64,000 bases of DNA, taken from the NCBI GenBank assembly GCA_002401685.1, contig NVTU01000006.1, positions 1-64,000 on the forward strand, written 5' to 3'. The DNA comes from Kordiimonadales bacterium (lineage in GTDB: Bacteria > Pseudomonadota > Alphaproteobacteria > Sphingomonadales > Kordiimonadaceae). This document shows, in pieces, positions 1-7,742 of the stretch (its first letter is position 1; the number at the start of each line of letters is the position of its first letter). A program made the translations under genes and the position numbers. The notes beneath the pieces were generated by a model. That model did not search any database. It had not been told where the DNA came from and worked only from the letters and a program-made list of their open reading frames with translations.

Positions 1-1410
1 CTCTGGACCGACGACCTTGCCATCGCGACCAACACGGTTGACCGCACTCCATAGCACCAGCATTTGATCGATGGGTGCGACGTTGAAGTCAGTGTGATTG
101 GTTGGCTTGAGGCCCAGATCGATTGCGTCGCGCATCGGGCTGATACGAGAGGCCTGCTCCAACCCGCGATTTGCAATATGAGTGGCGGAAAAGAAGAACG
201 TATGCTCGGTATAGAGCGCCGGGATCAGGTTGTATTCTGCATATTTTTTCAACTGGTCGTCGCGAACAAACTGGCTGTGAATGAGCACCGTGCGCCGATC
301 AGCACTCAGGTCGTCAGCCGCGGCAAGTTCATGCGCGGCGATCGCCATATCAATGGCCGCATCGCCATTGGCATGGATCGCGGTCTGCCGACCGGCACAG
401 TGGAACTGCACTACCTGCCTGGCGAGTTGCTGCGGCGACTGGTTGGGAAAGCCCAGATATTCCGCCGGATGATCTTCTGGCACGGTAAAAGTCACATCAG
501 TGGCAGTTCCGTCCTCAGATGCACTTTGCACGATCATATCTACATTGATATTTTCTTCGGCAAGCGGTGCAAACACGTGCGAAACCTGCCCAGGCCGATC
601 TTCAAGCCCAACTATTGTAATCTTGGCTTCACCGCGGGAGTAGGCAATGCCGCTAACAACTTCTTGTTCCACAATCTCATCCTCATTAACAACCAGTGTT
701 CCAGGCGTATCTTCAAAGGAAGACCGCACCTGCGTGCGTACACCATATTTCATGGCAAGCGCCACGGAACGGGTTTGCAACACTTTGGCCCCGAGCGATG
801 CCATTTCAAGCATTTCCTCGTAGGTAATTTTATCAAGTTTCCGTGCTTTAGGCACAATTCGGGGGTCGGTGGTGTAAACCCCGTCTACATCTGTATAAAT
901 ATCACAACGGTCAGCCTTAATCGCTGCCGCTATTGCCACGGCGGACGTATCACTACCTCCGCGTCCGAGGGTAGTAATGCGGTTATTTTGCCCAAGCCCC
1001 TGAAAGCCAGCAACAACAGCCACACGGCCACCCTTCAGGCAGTCTTCCAGCGCCTCAGTTTCAATCGTCTCAATCCGTGCTGCTCCGTGCACATCATTGG
1101 TGCGAATAGGCACCTGCCAACCAAGGAAAGACCGTGCCGGCACACCCAAATCCTGCAGGCATATGGACATCAAGCCGACGGTGATCTGCTCTCCAGCTGC
1201 AACAACAGTGTCGTACTCGCGCGCGTCATGCATTGGCGACGCTTCGCGGCAAAATTCCACAAGGCTGTTCGTGGTGCCTGACATGGCCGATAAAACAACA
1301 ACAATTTCGTCACCGTTTGCGACGGCCTTCGCAACCGTTTTAGCCACGTTTCTAATCCGGTCCATATCGCCAACCGACGTGCCACCAAATTTCTTTACTA
1401 TTCTCGCCAT
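1..1410 (-). CDS. lysC: Aspartokinase N-terminal part fused in frame to a YtcJ-type amidohydrolase C-terminal part (runs off the left edge)
   Basis: A single uninterrupted reading frame starts at the ATG at 1410 and reaches base 1. Residues 1 to about 310 are a class I aspartokinase (ATP + L-aspartate to aspartyl phosphate, entry to Lys/Met/Thr and diaminopimelate synthesis): KFGGTSVG at the N-terminus, GRGGSDTSA near the middle and the start of the first ACT domain (IVGLEDRPG, ATDVTFTVP). Around base 470-485 the protein changes to an amidohydrolase of the YtcJ/AepA-like family: AIHANGDAAID, VLIHSQFV, TNHTDFN. The rest of ACT1 and all of ACT2, normally the feedback-regulatory module, are missing, as is the amidohydrolase N-terminus. 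It is divergent from ubiG, the usual alphaproteobacterial position of lysC. Either a deletion fused two genes or the assembly is chimeric here. The identity of both halves is clear; the biological reality of the join is not. Confidence 0.8.
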   Translation of the reverse strand, partial: MARIVKKFGGTSVGDMDRIRNVAKTVAKAVANGDEIVVVLSAMSGTTNSLVEFCREASPMHDAREYDTVVAAGEQITVGLMSICLQDLGVPARSFLGWQVPIRTNDVHGAARIETIETEALEDCLKGGRVAVVAGFQGLGQNNRITTLGRGGSDTSAVAIAAAIKADRCDIYTDVDGVYTTDPRIVPKARKLDKITYEEMLEMASLGAKVLQTRSVALAMKYGVRTQVRSSFEDTPGTLVVNEDEIVEQEVVSGIAYSRGEAKITIVGLEDRPGQVSHVFAPLAEENINVDMIVQSASEDGTATDVTFTVPEDHPAEYLGFPNQSPQQLARQVVQFHCAGRQTAIHANGDAAIDMAIAAHELAAADDLSADRRTVLIHSQFVRDDQLKKYAEYNLIPALYTEHTFFFSATHIANRGLEQASRISPMRDAIDLGLKPTNHTDFNVAPIDQMLVLWSAVNRVGRDGKVVGPE

Positions 1411-1665
1411 TTTCTCAATGTACTGCTTTAGTTTTAAACATACTCGCGCTTTATTACGGCGTACCCCGGCAAAATTATGGCCATAGCGAAACATTCTAGG
1501 TTCAAATATTTCAACGCCCGCAATTAGGGCCAGAGGTAAATTGTCGCAAGCACCTTGCATTGTGGCCGCAAGAGTGCAATTTCAGAAGTAAGCGCTTCTA
1601 TTTATAGTGTGGCGCTGCGGCGCGCAAGTACCGTGACACCTGAAATATAGGCCGGGAAGCTTAAA

Positions 1666-2442
1666 ATGCCACACGATATTGACCCACTTGTTCAAAATGA
1701 CGCCGCAACTGGCCAAACAGTTGACGCTGACGAGGTTGCCTTTTTTGCCAAAATTGCTGACAGCTGGTGGGACCCAAACGGCCCCTTCAAACCGCTGCAC
1801 CAATTAAACCCCACGCGACTTGGTTACATTCGCCGCGAAGTAACCGCACATTTCGATCTCGATAAAATGGCGATCAAGCCTTACGAGGGTCTGCGCATTC
1901 TCGATATCGGTTGCGGCGGCGGTTTGATCAGCGAGCCCATGCGCAGGCTTGGCGGCGATGTAGTGGCCGTTGACGCGTCTGAGAAGAACATCAAGACCGC
2001 CAGTTATCACGCAGCGCAAAGCGGCTTAGATATTGATTTTCGCCACAATACCGCGGAAGCCCTCGCGGAAGCGGGCGAGAAATTTGATGTGATTATCAAT
2101 ATGGAGGTGATTGAGCATGTGGCAGATGTAGCAGCCTACCTGGCTGCCTGCCGCACACTGCTGAAGCCAAGCGGCATTATGCTGCTCAGCACCATCAACC
2201 GTACGCCGAAAGCATACCTGTTTGCCATCATCGGTGCGGAACGTGTGCTGAGGTGGCTACCCGTAGGCGCGCACGACTGGAACAAGTTCCTAACCCCTAC
2301 TGAACTATCCCATGCCAGCACCAAAGCCGGTTTCAAACCAACCGAAGTCACAGGGTTTGTCTTCAACCCTTTCAGCGCGAAGTGGCGGCTTTCAAGCAGT
2401 GATTTCAGTGTAAATTACGCCATGGCTGCTAAGGGGAAGTAA
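1666..2442 (+). CDS. ubiG: UbiG, ubiquinone biosynthesis O-methyltransferase
   Basis: Bifunctional 2-polyprenyl-6-hydroxyphenol / 3-demethylubiquinol O-methyltransferase, which carries out both O-methylations of ubiquinone synthesis using S-adenosylmethionine. The 258-residue length is normal for the family. Seen: the UbiG N-terminal signature around [11 protein letters not shown] (residues 27-37) and HQLNP, SAM-binding motif I LDIGCGGG (79-86), the acidic end of beta-2 (VAVDAS), and the post-motif [15 protein letters not shown] ribosome-binding site lies a few bases before the ATG. It is divergent from the aspartokinase gene and convergent with the DUF1178 gene, with only 15 bases between stops. 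No unusual residues seen. Confidence 0.96.
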   Translation: MPHDIDPLVQNDAATGQTVDADEVAFFAKIADSWWDPNGPFKPLHQLNPTRLGYIRREVTAHFDLDKMAIKPYEGLRILDIGCGGGLISEPMRRLGGDVVAVDASEKNIKTASYHAAQSGLDIDFRHNTAEALAEAGEKFDVIINMEVIEHVADVAAYLAACRTLLKPSGIMLLSTINRTPKAYLFAIIGAERVLRWLPVGAHDWNKFLTPTELSHASTKAGFKPTEVTGFVFNPFSAKWRLSSSDFSVNYAMAAKGK

Positions 2443-2457
2443 AAGAATATAGTGGAG

Positions 2458-2931
2458 CTAAGCGTCGTTGCCTCTTACTGGCGTACCGGGTAGTGGCATT
2501 ATGTCGATACCCTCTTCGATCAGCTCAACGGTTTCTTCGCGCGTGCTTTCGCCGTAAATGCCGCGTTCTTCGCTTTCGCCGTAATGGATTTTCCGCGCTT
2601 CATCAGCGAAATTGTCGCCAACATAGTCGCAATTCGCTTCCACATGCTGCTTCAGCCTAGCGAAAACTTCGTTGGCTTCTTTAGCAAGAGCAGCAAGTTT
2701 CTCGTCACCTGTGCCAGAAAGCACAGATGAGGTCTCAACTGGCTGGCTCTCGCTACGCATATTGCTCTTGGTCGCAATATTCGGGGCCATAGGGGCTTTG
2801 GTGATCGCTGCGCTATCACAGTAGGGGCAGGTTACTTGGCCAACCGCCAGCTGATCTTCATACGCAGTGGAGGATTGGAACCATGCTTCAAAATGGTGAT
2901 CCGCGTCACACTTTAAGTCAAAAACTATCAT
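2458..2931 (-). CDS. DUF1178 family protein
   Basis: A 157-residue member of the alphaproteobacterial/betaproteobacterial DUF1178 family of unknown function. The N-terminus MIVFDLKCD and a CxxC pair at C35/C38 (TCPYC) suggest a small zinc-ribbon-like head; C8 could be a further ligand. The C-terminal part (KIHYGESEERGIYGES) is the most conserved block in the family. It is the last gene of a minus-strand run comF, grxC, nitrilase, DUF1178, a conserved alphaproteobacterial order. Family assignment is confident; no function can be given. Confidence 0.92.
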   Translation of the reverse strand: MIVFDLKCDADHHFEAWFQSSTAYEDQLAVGQVTCPYCDSAAITKAPMAPNIATKSNMRSESQPVETSSVLSGTGDEKLAALAKEANEVFARLKQHVEANCDYVGDNFADEARKIHYGESEERGIYGESTREETVELIEEGIDIMPLPGTPVRGNDA

Positions 2932-2967
2932 AATACTCTACCCTATCCCCACATATAACGCTGTGCG

Positions 2968-3795
2968 CTACGGTGTTCGCTTCACACCAAACGCGCGTTT
3001 ATGCCCCAATGAAGGCATTGTTAGCCGGGTTTCTGCCACTTTGGCAAGGTCCAATTCCACCAGTGTCACGCCCATACTGCCCTTAGCATCAGCAATAACC
3101 GTGCCCCATGGGTCAACGGCCAAGCTGTGACCGTATGTACTGCGCCCTGTTGCGTGCTTGCCGGTCTGCGCCGCGGCCAGCACATAACAGCCTGTTTCAA
3201 TTGCCCGCGCCTTCAGCAACGTATGCCAGTGTGCCTCACCAGTTTTTACAGTGAAGGCCGCAGGCACCATAATAATATCGGCGCCGGCTTCAGCCAAGCG
3301 CCGGTATAGATGGGGAAAACGCAGGTCATAGCATATCGTCAGTGCGATGGTGCCAAATGGGGTTTCCGCAAGAACCGCATTCTCGCCCGCTTCATAAAGC
3401 CGCGACTCGCGGTAGCTTTCGCCGTTCGGTAGGTCAATATCAAATAGATGCAGCTTGTCGTACCGGGCTTTGATGGACCCGTCGTCCGCGATCAGAAAAC
3501 CACGGTTCGCCAAACGGTCATCAGCAATCTTGATGATAAGCGAGCCGATATGCAGCCATATTTTCAGCTCTGCTGCCAGCGCCTGTAGCCGCTTTAGGCC
3601 CACATCATCCGCCTCGGAACTGGCTTTCTGCAGCACGGCTTTGCGGTTCATTTCCATCAAGTGACTGGTTTCTGGCGTGCTGATCAGCTGAGCGCCGCGG
3701 CCAGCCGCCTCGCGGATATAGCCCTCCAAGATGTCCGTGGCCGCAACTGTATCGTCACCCGTGTTTAATTGAACAAGGGCGACGGTTACAATCAT
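2968..3795 (-). CDS. Carbon-nitrogen hydrolase, Nit1/deaminated-glutathione-amidase type
   Basis: Nitrilase-superfamily amidase of 275 residues. The catalytic triad is visible: E42 (STPETSH), K114 (RYDKLHLFDID) and nucleophile C155 (LTICYDLRFP). The KLHLFDIDLP and CYDLRFPHLYR blocks are those of the Nit1/Nit2-like branch, which hydrolyses deaminated glutathione (metabolite repair) or omega-amides. Context supports a glutathione link: its start overlaps the stop of the glutaredoxin gene (TGATG), so the two are translationally coupled. The specific substrate is inferred from family and neighbourhood, not shown by the sequence. Confidence 0.92.
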   Translation of the reverse strand: MIVTVALVQLNTGDDTVAATDILEGYIREAAGRGAQLISTPETSHLMEMNRKAVLQKASSEADDVGLKRLQALAAELKIWLHIGSLIIKIADDRLANRGFLIADDGSIKARYDKLHLFDIDLPNGESYRESRLYEAGENAVLAETPFGTIALTICYDLRFPHLYRRLAEAGADIIMVPAAFTVKTGEAHWHTLLKARAIETGCYVLAAAQTGKHATGRSTYGHSLAVDPWGTVIADAKGSMGVTLVELDLAKVAETRLTMPSLGHKRAFGVKRTP

Positions 3796-4055
3796 CAGGA
3801 CGCCACGAGCAGTGCATCAAGGACACCGCGAGCATCCAGGGCATGTAGCTCATCGCTACCGCCTACATGCTCACCGTCGATCCATATTTGGGGTACCGAA
3901 TTAACGCCGCCAGCCTTAGCGCGCATTTCAGCACGGGCTTTCGGGTTCATATCAACGCTGATCTCTCTAAAAGACGCGCCTTTTTGGTTCAAAAGTGCTT
4001 TTGCGCGGTAACAAAAAGGACACATAGCACTACTGTACATAACGATGTTAGCCAT
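3795..4055 (-). CDS. grxC: Glutaredoxin 3 (GrxC type)
   Basis: An 86-residue dithiol glutaredoxin that reduces disulfides and glutathione-mixed disulfides in the cytoplasm using glutathione. The active site is C12-P-F-C15 (SSAMCPFCYRA) instead of the common CPYC. The glutathione-binding TVPQIWI-like strand appears as NSVPQIWIDG, followed by HVGGSDEL. It overlaps the downstream nitrilase gene by one base and follows comF, as in other alphaproteobacteria. Length and motifs are complete. Confidence 0.96.
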   Translation of the reverse strand: MANIVMYSSAMCPFCYRAKALLNQKGASFREISVDMNPKARAEMRAKAGGVNSVPQIWIDGEHVGGSDELHALDARGVLDALLVAS

Positions 4056-4147
4056 CAGAAACTCCTTAACTAGCTTTGCCTCTATTTATGACACTTACGG
4101 TCAGATTTAAAGGCCAGTCACAATCTTGTGTCAGAATAGCCCTTACT

Positions 4148-4909
4148 TCACCCGGATACAGGCCGGCCCACCCGCGCAAATGTAATCACGCCCACGCTTT
4201 TTGCCCCTGCCTTTTTAAGCACCCGCGCACAGGCTGACACGGTGGCCCCGGTGGTTAAAACATCATCCACCAACAGAATGTCTTTGCCTGCAACATGACC
4301 CGCGCGACCTTCTTTAACCGCAAAACTTGCCGCCACATTCTGGAATCGTGCCCTCCGGTTAAGCCCGCCCTGGCTTTCCGTTGGCTTTTTCTTAATTAGA
4401 GAAAAACTATCCACCGGCACACTCAAGCGCCCCGTAAGAGCGTGCGCAATAAGTTGTGACTGATTGAACCGACGCGCCATAAGACGGGATCTATGGAGCG
4501 GCACAGGCATAATGACATCCGCGCCCTTGCCCGTGAGAGCACTTGCCATCATTTGCGCCATGGCAGGCACCACACTGCTGGCTGCGCCGTGTTTAAGCCT
4601 TAATACCAGCGTGCGGCCAAGGTCTTCGTAGGATACAGCCGCCCGCGCCCAATCAAAATCTGGTGGGGAAAGCAAACAGGCCCCGCATTCATCGCCGTCT
4701 TCCGCTGCAAATTCGAAGGGCAAGGCGCAACGCCCGCAAAAAGGGGCTGCAAGCGGCTGCAGATCGCCCCAGCAGTTGGGGCACAGGAACCCATGCGCCG
4801 TGATTTTGGTGCTGCAATTTGGACACCGCGCAGGCAAAATAAAGTCCAACACCATCGAGGCGGAACTTTTTAGGCGTGCACCCAGCGATATTTCATTTAT
4901 ATAACGCAC
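4148..4909 (-). CDS. comF: ComF family phosphoribosyltransferase-like protein
   Basis: A 253-residue ComF/GntX-family protein. The N-terminal half carries two double-CxxC zinc modules (C29/C32 with C43/C46, then C58/C61 with C75/C78). The C-terminal half is a type I phosphoribosyltransferase fold with the PRPP loop ILLVDDVLTTGAT (about 211-223) and the family's RRFNQSQLIA helix. In naturally transformable bacteria ComF assists DNA uptake; in most proteobacteria its role is unknown. First gene of the comF-grxC-nitrilase-DUF1178 run and divergent from the methyltransferase at 5008. Confidence 0.93.
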   Translation of the reverse strand: MRYINEISLGARLKSSASMVLDFILPARCPNCSTKITAHGFLCPNCWGDLQPLAAPFCGRCALPFEFAAEDGDECGACLLSPPDFDWARAAVSYEDLGRTLVLRLKHGAASSVVPAMAQMMASALTGKGADVIMPVPLHRSRLMARRFNQSQLIAHALTGRLSVPVDSFSLIKKKPTESQGGLNRRARFQNVAASFAVKEGRAGHVAGKDILLVDDVLTTGATVSACARVLKKAGAKSVGVITFARVGRPVSG

Positions 4910-5007
4910 TTGAAAACCCTATCAGCCAACCTCGCGCATAGCCAGCACGAGGTGGAGATCTCGGCCCAACGGCCAGGTACTTCATGCAATGACGAGAGAT
5001 TAACCTG

Positions 5008-5835
5008 ATGGCAGATGCTCCGGCCTTTATATTCGACACCGTTCGTGTTCAACAAAACCGGGCACGCGGACGCGCCCTCGGCGACAAGTTTGATTTTCTC
5101 CGTGCAGAAATAGCAGACCGAATGCAGGACCGGCTTCAAGATGTGAACCGGCGTTTTGAGACCACCCTTGATGTTGGCGATAATTGTATGCGCCTCACAG
5201 ACCGTGCAGGCACGTTTGAAATAGGGCCTCTCGCTGATGGGGACTTATCCCTTCAGCAAAACAAATATGATCTGATCCTATCGAACTTAGGCATGCACTG
5301 GGTCAATGACCTTCCAGGCATGCTGATCCAGCTTAACCGTGCGCTGAAGCCAGATGGTTTTATGCTTGCCTCTATGCTTGGCGGCGAGACACTGCGCGAA
5401 CTACGGCATGCACTTTTGTCCGCTGAGGCAGAGATCACCGGCGGCGCCAACGCGCGCGTGATCCCGTTCGCAGATGTAAAGGACCTAGGCAGCCTTCTAC
5501 AGCGCGCCGGATACGCCCTGCCCGTTACTGACATCGATACAATCACCGTGACCTATGAGCATCCTCTGAAACTGATGCAGGACCTGCGCGGCATGGGAGA
5601 GGCCAATGCCTTGCTGGGTCGCAGTAGAAAATTCCTACGCCGCGATGTGTTAAAGCGCGCGTGTGAGATTTACCAAACTGAGTACGGTACGAAAAATGGC
5701 CGTATTCCGGCAACCTTCCAAATCCTGTATATGACAGGCTGGCATCCCCACGACAGTCAGCAGAAGCCAATGGCTCGAGGTAGCGCAAAAATGAGTTTAG
5801 CGGATGCCCTGAGACAGGGGCCGCCAAAAGAGTAG
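5008..5835 (+). CDS. SAM-dependent methyltransferase, NDUFAF5/BioC-like
   Basis: A 275-residue class I methyltransferase-fold protein resembling the alphaproteobacterial relatives of mitochondrial NDUFAF5. Seen: an N-terminal IFDTVRVQQNRARG block typical of this group, a degenerate SAM motif I (LDVGDN, 54-59, lacking the usual GxG continuation), the NLGMHWVNDLPG motif after strand 4, and ALKPDGFMLASMLGGETL. The NLGMHWVNDLP motif is strongly diagnostic. It is divergent from comF. The weak glycine loop may mean altered SAM binding, but NDUFAF5 homologues also vary here. The substrate is unknown. Confidence 0.88.
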   Translation: MADAPAFIFDTVRVQQNRARGRALGDKFDFLRAEIADRMQDRLQDVNRRFETTLDVGDNCMRLTDRAGTFEIGPLADGDLSLQQNKYDLILSNLGMHWVNDLPGMLIQLNRALKPDGFMLASMLGGETLRELRHALLSAEAEITGGANARVIPFADVKDLGSLLQRAGYALPVTDIDTITVTYEHPLKLMQDLRGMGEANALLGRSRKFLRRDVLKRACEIYQTEYGTKNGRIPATFQILYMTGWHPHDSQQKPMARGSAKMSLADALRQGPPKE

Positions 5836-5934
5836 ACCAAAATAGCAGTGACAAGGGCCATCGCAAAAACTTGGGTCTGCACCAACTTATTTGGCAGCAA
5901 ACGAATTTAGGAATTCCGGCCGAGGAAAATTACC

Positions 5935-6486
5935 CTAACGAATAACCTTCAAATTGGGCCAACGCTTTTCCCAGCCCTTCGCGGCCAATCTCTTTTCAAA
6001 ACCCACTGCGTCATGCACTTTCATCGCAGGCGAGATGCGCAAAGTGTGGTTCGTTAAATCATCATAGCCAAAAGGTGCGATAAACTCCATGCCACCGCCC
6101 ACCAACAAACGCACCCCCACGCTGGTAGCGGTTTCAGCCCAATGCATCAGGGCTTCCTCCACAGAACCGAAAGGGGGATAACCGCCAAAACTATGCATGC
6201 GCGCCTGATTGCGCACCTGCCATTCAACCCTTGGCGCCAAGCACTCCAGTGCAGCTTCATACGTATAATCTTCATCAGGTGAAATGTTTTCACGGCAGAA
6301 ATAAACTACATCAACATCGTTTTCGGGAACTACAGGGCGCGGCTCATACAGTGCATCCCATACACGATTCCGCACAAATCCTGCGGCAATGAAGGCACCG
6401 ACCGGCCCCACTGACCTGACGTGATGCAGTTGCTCTACGGCAATTGGATCCGCACGAATAAGCGCTTCAATCGCCGCAGCACTCAA
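5935..6486 (-). CDS. Nucleotidyltransferase family protein (PF06042/DUF925 type)
   Basis: A 183-residue protein matching the NTP_transf_6 (formerly DUF925) family. The signature AAGFVRNRVWDAL is followed by the acidic pair in ENDVDVVYF, consistent with a minimal nucleotidyltransferase fold. The substrate is unknown. The only plausible in-frame start is TTG, which overlaps the TGA stop of the upstream Nudix gene (TTGA), implying translational coupling. The internal sequence is clean and full length for the family. Confidence 0.86.
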   Translation of the reverse strand: MSAAAIEALIRADPIAVEQLHHVRSVGPVGAFIAAGFVRNRVWDALYEPRPVVPENDVDVVYFCRENISPDEDYTYEAALECLAPRVEWQVRNQARMHSFGGYPPFGSVEEALMHWAETATSVGVRLLVGGGMEFIAPFGYDDLTNHTLRISPAMKVHDAVGFEKRLAAKGWEKRWPNLKVIR

Positions 6487-6923
6487 AGGAAATCACGCAA
6501 CATGGCCACCAAGGGGTCATCCGCGGGCGGCATATCGTATTCGCCCAAATCGCGGACTTTGACCCACTTCGTCCGCTGACCTTCCATACCTCGGACTAAT
6601 CCCTCCCACTTGCGGCAAAGGTAAAGCGGCATCAAAAGATGAAATTTTTCGTACGTGTGCGAGGCAAAAGCAAAAGGCGCTAAGCAAGCGGCCGTGATAT
6701 CGATATCAAGCTCTTCCTTGCATTCGCGGATCAGCGCCCCTTCTGGGATTTCGCCGGCCTCGACCTTGCCACCTGGGAACTCCCACAGGCCAGCCATGGA
6801 TTTACCTTCAGGACGCTGAGCAATAAGAACACGGCCTTCAATATCAATAAGGGCGATCGCTGCAACCAGCACAGTTGGCAGGCCAGCATCAACATTTACG
6901 TTGGGTTCAGGACAATCATTCAT
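6483..6923 (-). CDS. mutT: Nudix hydrolase, MutT-like (8-oxo-dGTP diphosphatase candidate)
   Basis: A Nudix protein of about 146 residues. The Nudix box is complete in form: GGKVEAGE, then REC-K-EEL-DI, with the catalytic REx2EE intact; the final box glycine is replaced by D. The preceding LIAQRPEGKSMAGLWEFPGGK is the MutT arrangement, and such genes often lie near argJ/secA in alphaproteobacteria. I chose the ATG at 6923 because MutT proteins normally begin just before the first strand; an upstream TTG at 6959 has an AAGG-like ribosome site and would add 12 residues. It is coupled to the nucleotidyltransferase gene downstream. Confidence 0.88.
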   Translation of the reverse strand: MNDCPEPNVNVDAGLPTVLVAAIALIDIEGRVLIAQRPEGKSMAGLWEFPGGKVEAGEIPEGALIRECKEELDIDITAACLAPFAFASHTYEKFHLLMPLYLCRKWEGLVRGMEGQRTKWVKVRDLGEYDMPPADDPLVAMLRDFL

Positions 6924-7013
6924 AGAAGAACGCGTAACGACAAATTTAAGCAAATTCAAGCTTTAACACCTTGTTTAGGATTAGCCGTCAGGCTCAAAGC
7001 GAACAAAAACGAG

Positions 7014-7247
7014 ATGGGCGTAAACATGCGAAAAATATCAGTGCTGTATAGGGATCACTTCCCCCAAATACGTCAGTTTTTTCGATCTACATCTGGGGCA
7101 ACGGCTGTGGAATATGCGCTATTGGTTGGGCTAATCGCGCTCGGTGTCGGCGGTGGGCTTACGGCCCTCGCAGATCTAGTGGTGGGTATATTTGATTTGA
7201 TTGTCCGTGAAACCAGCGATGTCGCGACAACTGTTGCTTCTGGATAG
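7014..7247 (+). CDS. Flp family type IVb pilin
   Basis: A 77-residue prepilin of the Flp/Fap family. Following a basic leader is SGATAVEYALLVGLIALGV, the standard Flp core: a Gly cleavage position for the TadV-type prepilin peptidase, E+5 (the glutamate of VEY), then the hydrophobic assembly helix. An internal ATG four codons later (MRKIS, 7026) is an equally possible start. No tad secretion or other cpa genes are in the window, so the assembly machine must be elsewhere. The gene sits alone between two minus-strand genes. Confidence 0.9.
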   Translation: MGVNMRKISVLYRDHFPQIRQFFRSTSGATAVEYALLVGLIALGVGGGLTALADLVVGIFDLIVRETSDVATTVASG

Positions 7248-7333
7248 CAGCAAAAGGTATCAAACCAAGAATATACCTAAGTCCGTTACACCTGTTCCAT
7301 TATTGCTGAACGGGTACCGCAGAAGCGGGCCTA

Positions 7334-7573
7334 TCAGGAATAGGCCGCTTCACCGTAGCTTTGAGCAAATTTACGGGTGCTGAGCTCTTCGGCTGCACCC
7401 TTAACTTTACGCTCTGCAATAATCCGGCGCGCTCGGATCACTTCGTTCTTCATATATTTCAATTCAGCCAGTTTTTCTTCGCCGTCACCAGCATACCGCC
7501 CGAGCGCATCAGTTAGTGCGTCATCAAGCTCTCTTAAGAATTTCATCTGCAGTTCTAAATTTACAGTAGGCAT
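7334..7573 (-). CDS. Small hypothetical protein, predicted coiled coil
   Basis: A 79-residue protein with no family I recognise. It is almost wholly helical and charged (LQMKFLRELDDAL..., EEKLAELKYMKNEVIRARRII), suggesting a short coiled coil; no signal peptide or membrane segment. I prefer the ATG at 7573, which has a GGAG ribosome site six bases upstream; a GTG at 7588 would add five residues (MPEIK). It lies just downstream of argJ on the same strand. Confidence 0.7.
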   Translation of the reverse strand: MPTVNLELQMKFLRELDDALTDALGRYAGDGEEKLAELKYMKNEVIRARRIIAERKVKGAAEELSTRKFAQSYGEAAYS

Positions 7574-7742
7574 TTTTATCTCCGGCACTTAGTTACTTGT
7601 CTTACCCCACCGAATGTAATTCAAAAGGCATGCCATTTTTTTTGCCCGTATATACATATGGTTACGCCCGCCGACTAGCTGGTCGGCAAATTCGTCCCTC
7701 TGTTATACTTGGGTATACTTGCCTAGGCCCGGCAGGTTACGC

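Noticed and set aside
64-1281. A 405-codon plus-strand ORF over the left end of the window
   Set aside because: It is the antisense shadow of the aspartokinase-amidohydrolase frame, which has clear family motifs on the minus strand.
5543-5866. A 107-codon minus-strand ORF with a signal-peptide-like start
   Set aside because: Mostly antisense to the methyltransferase C-terminus; no family similarity and no ribosome site that I can see.
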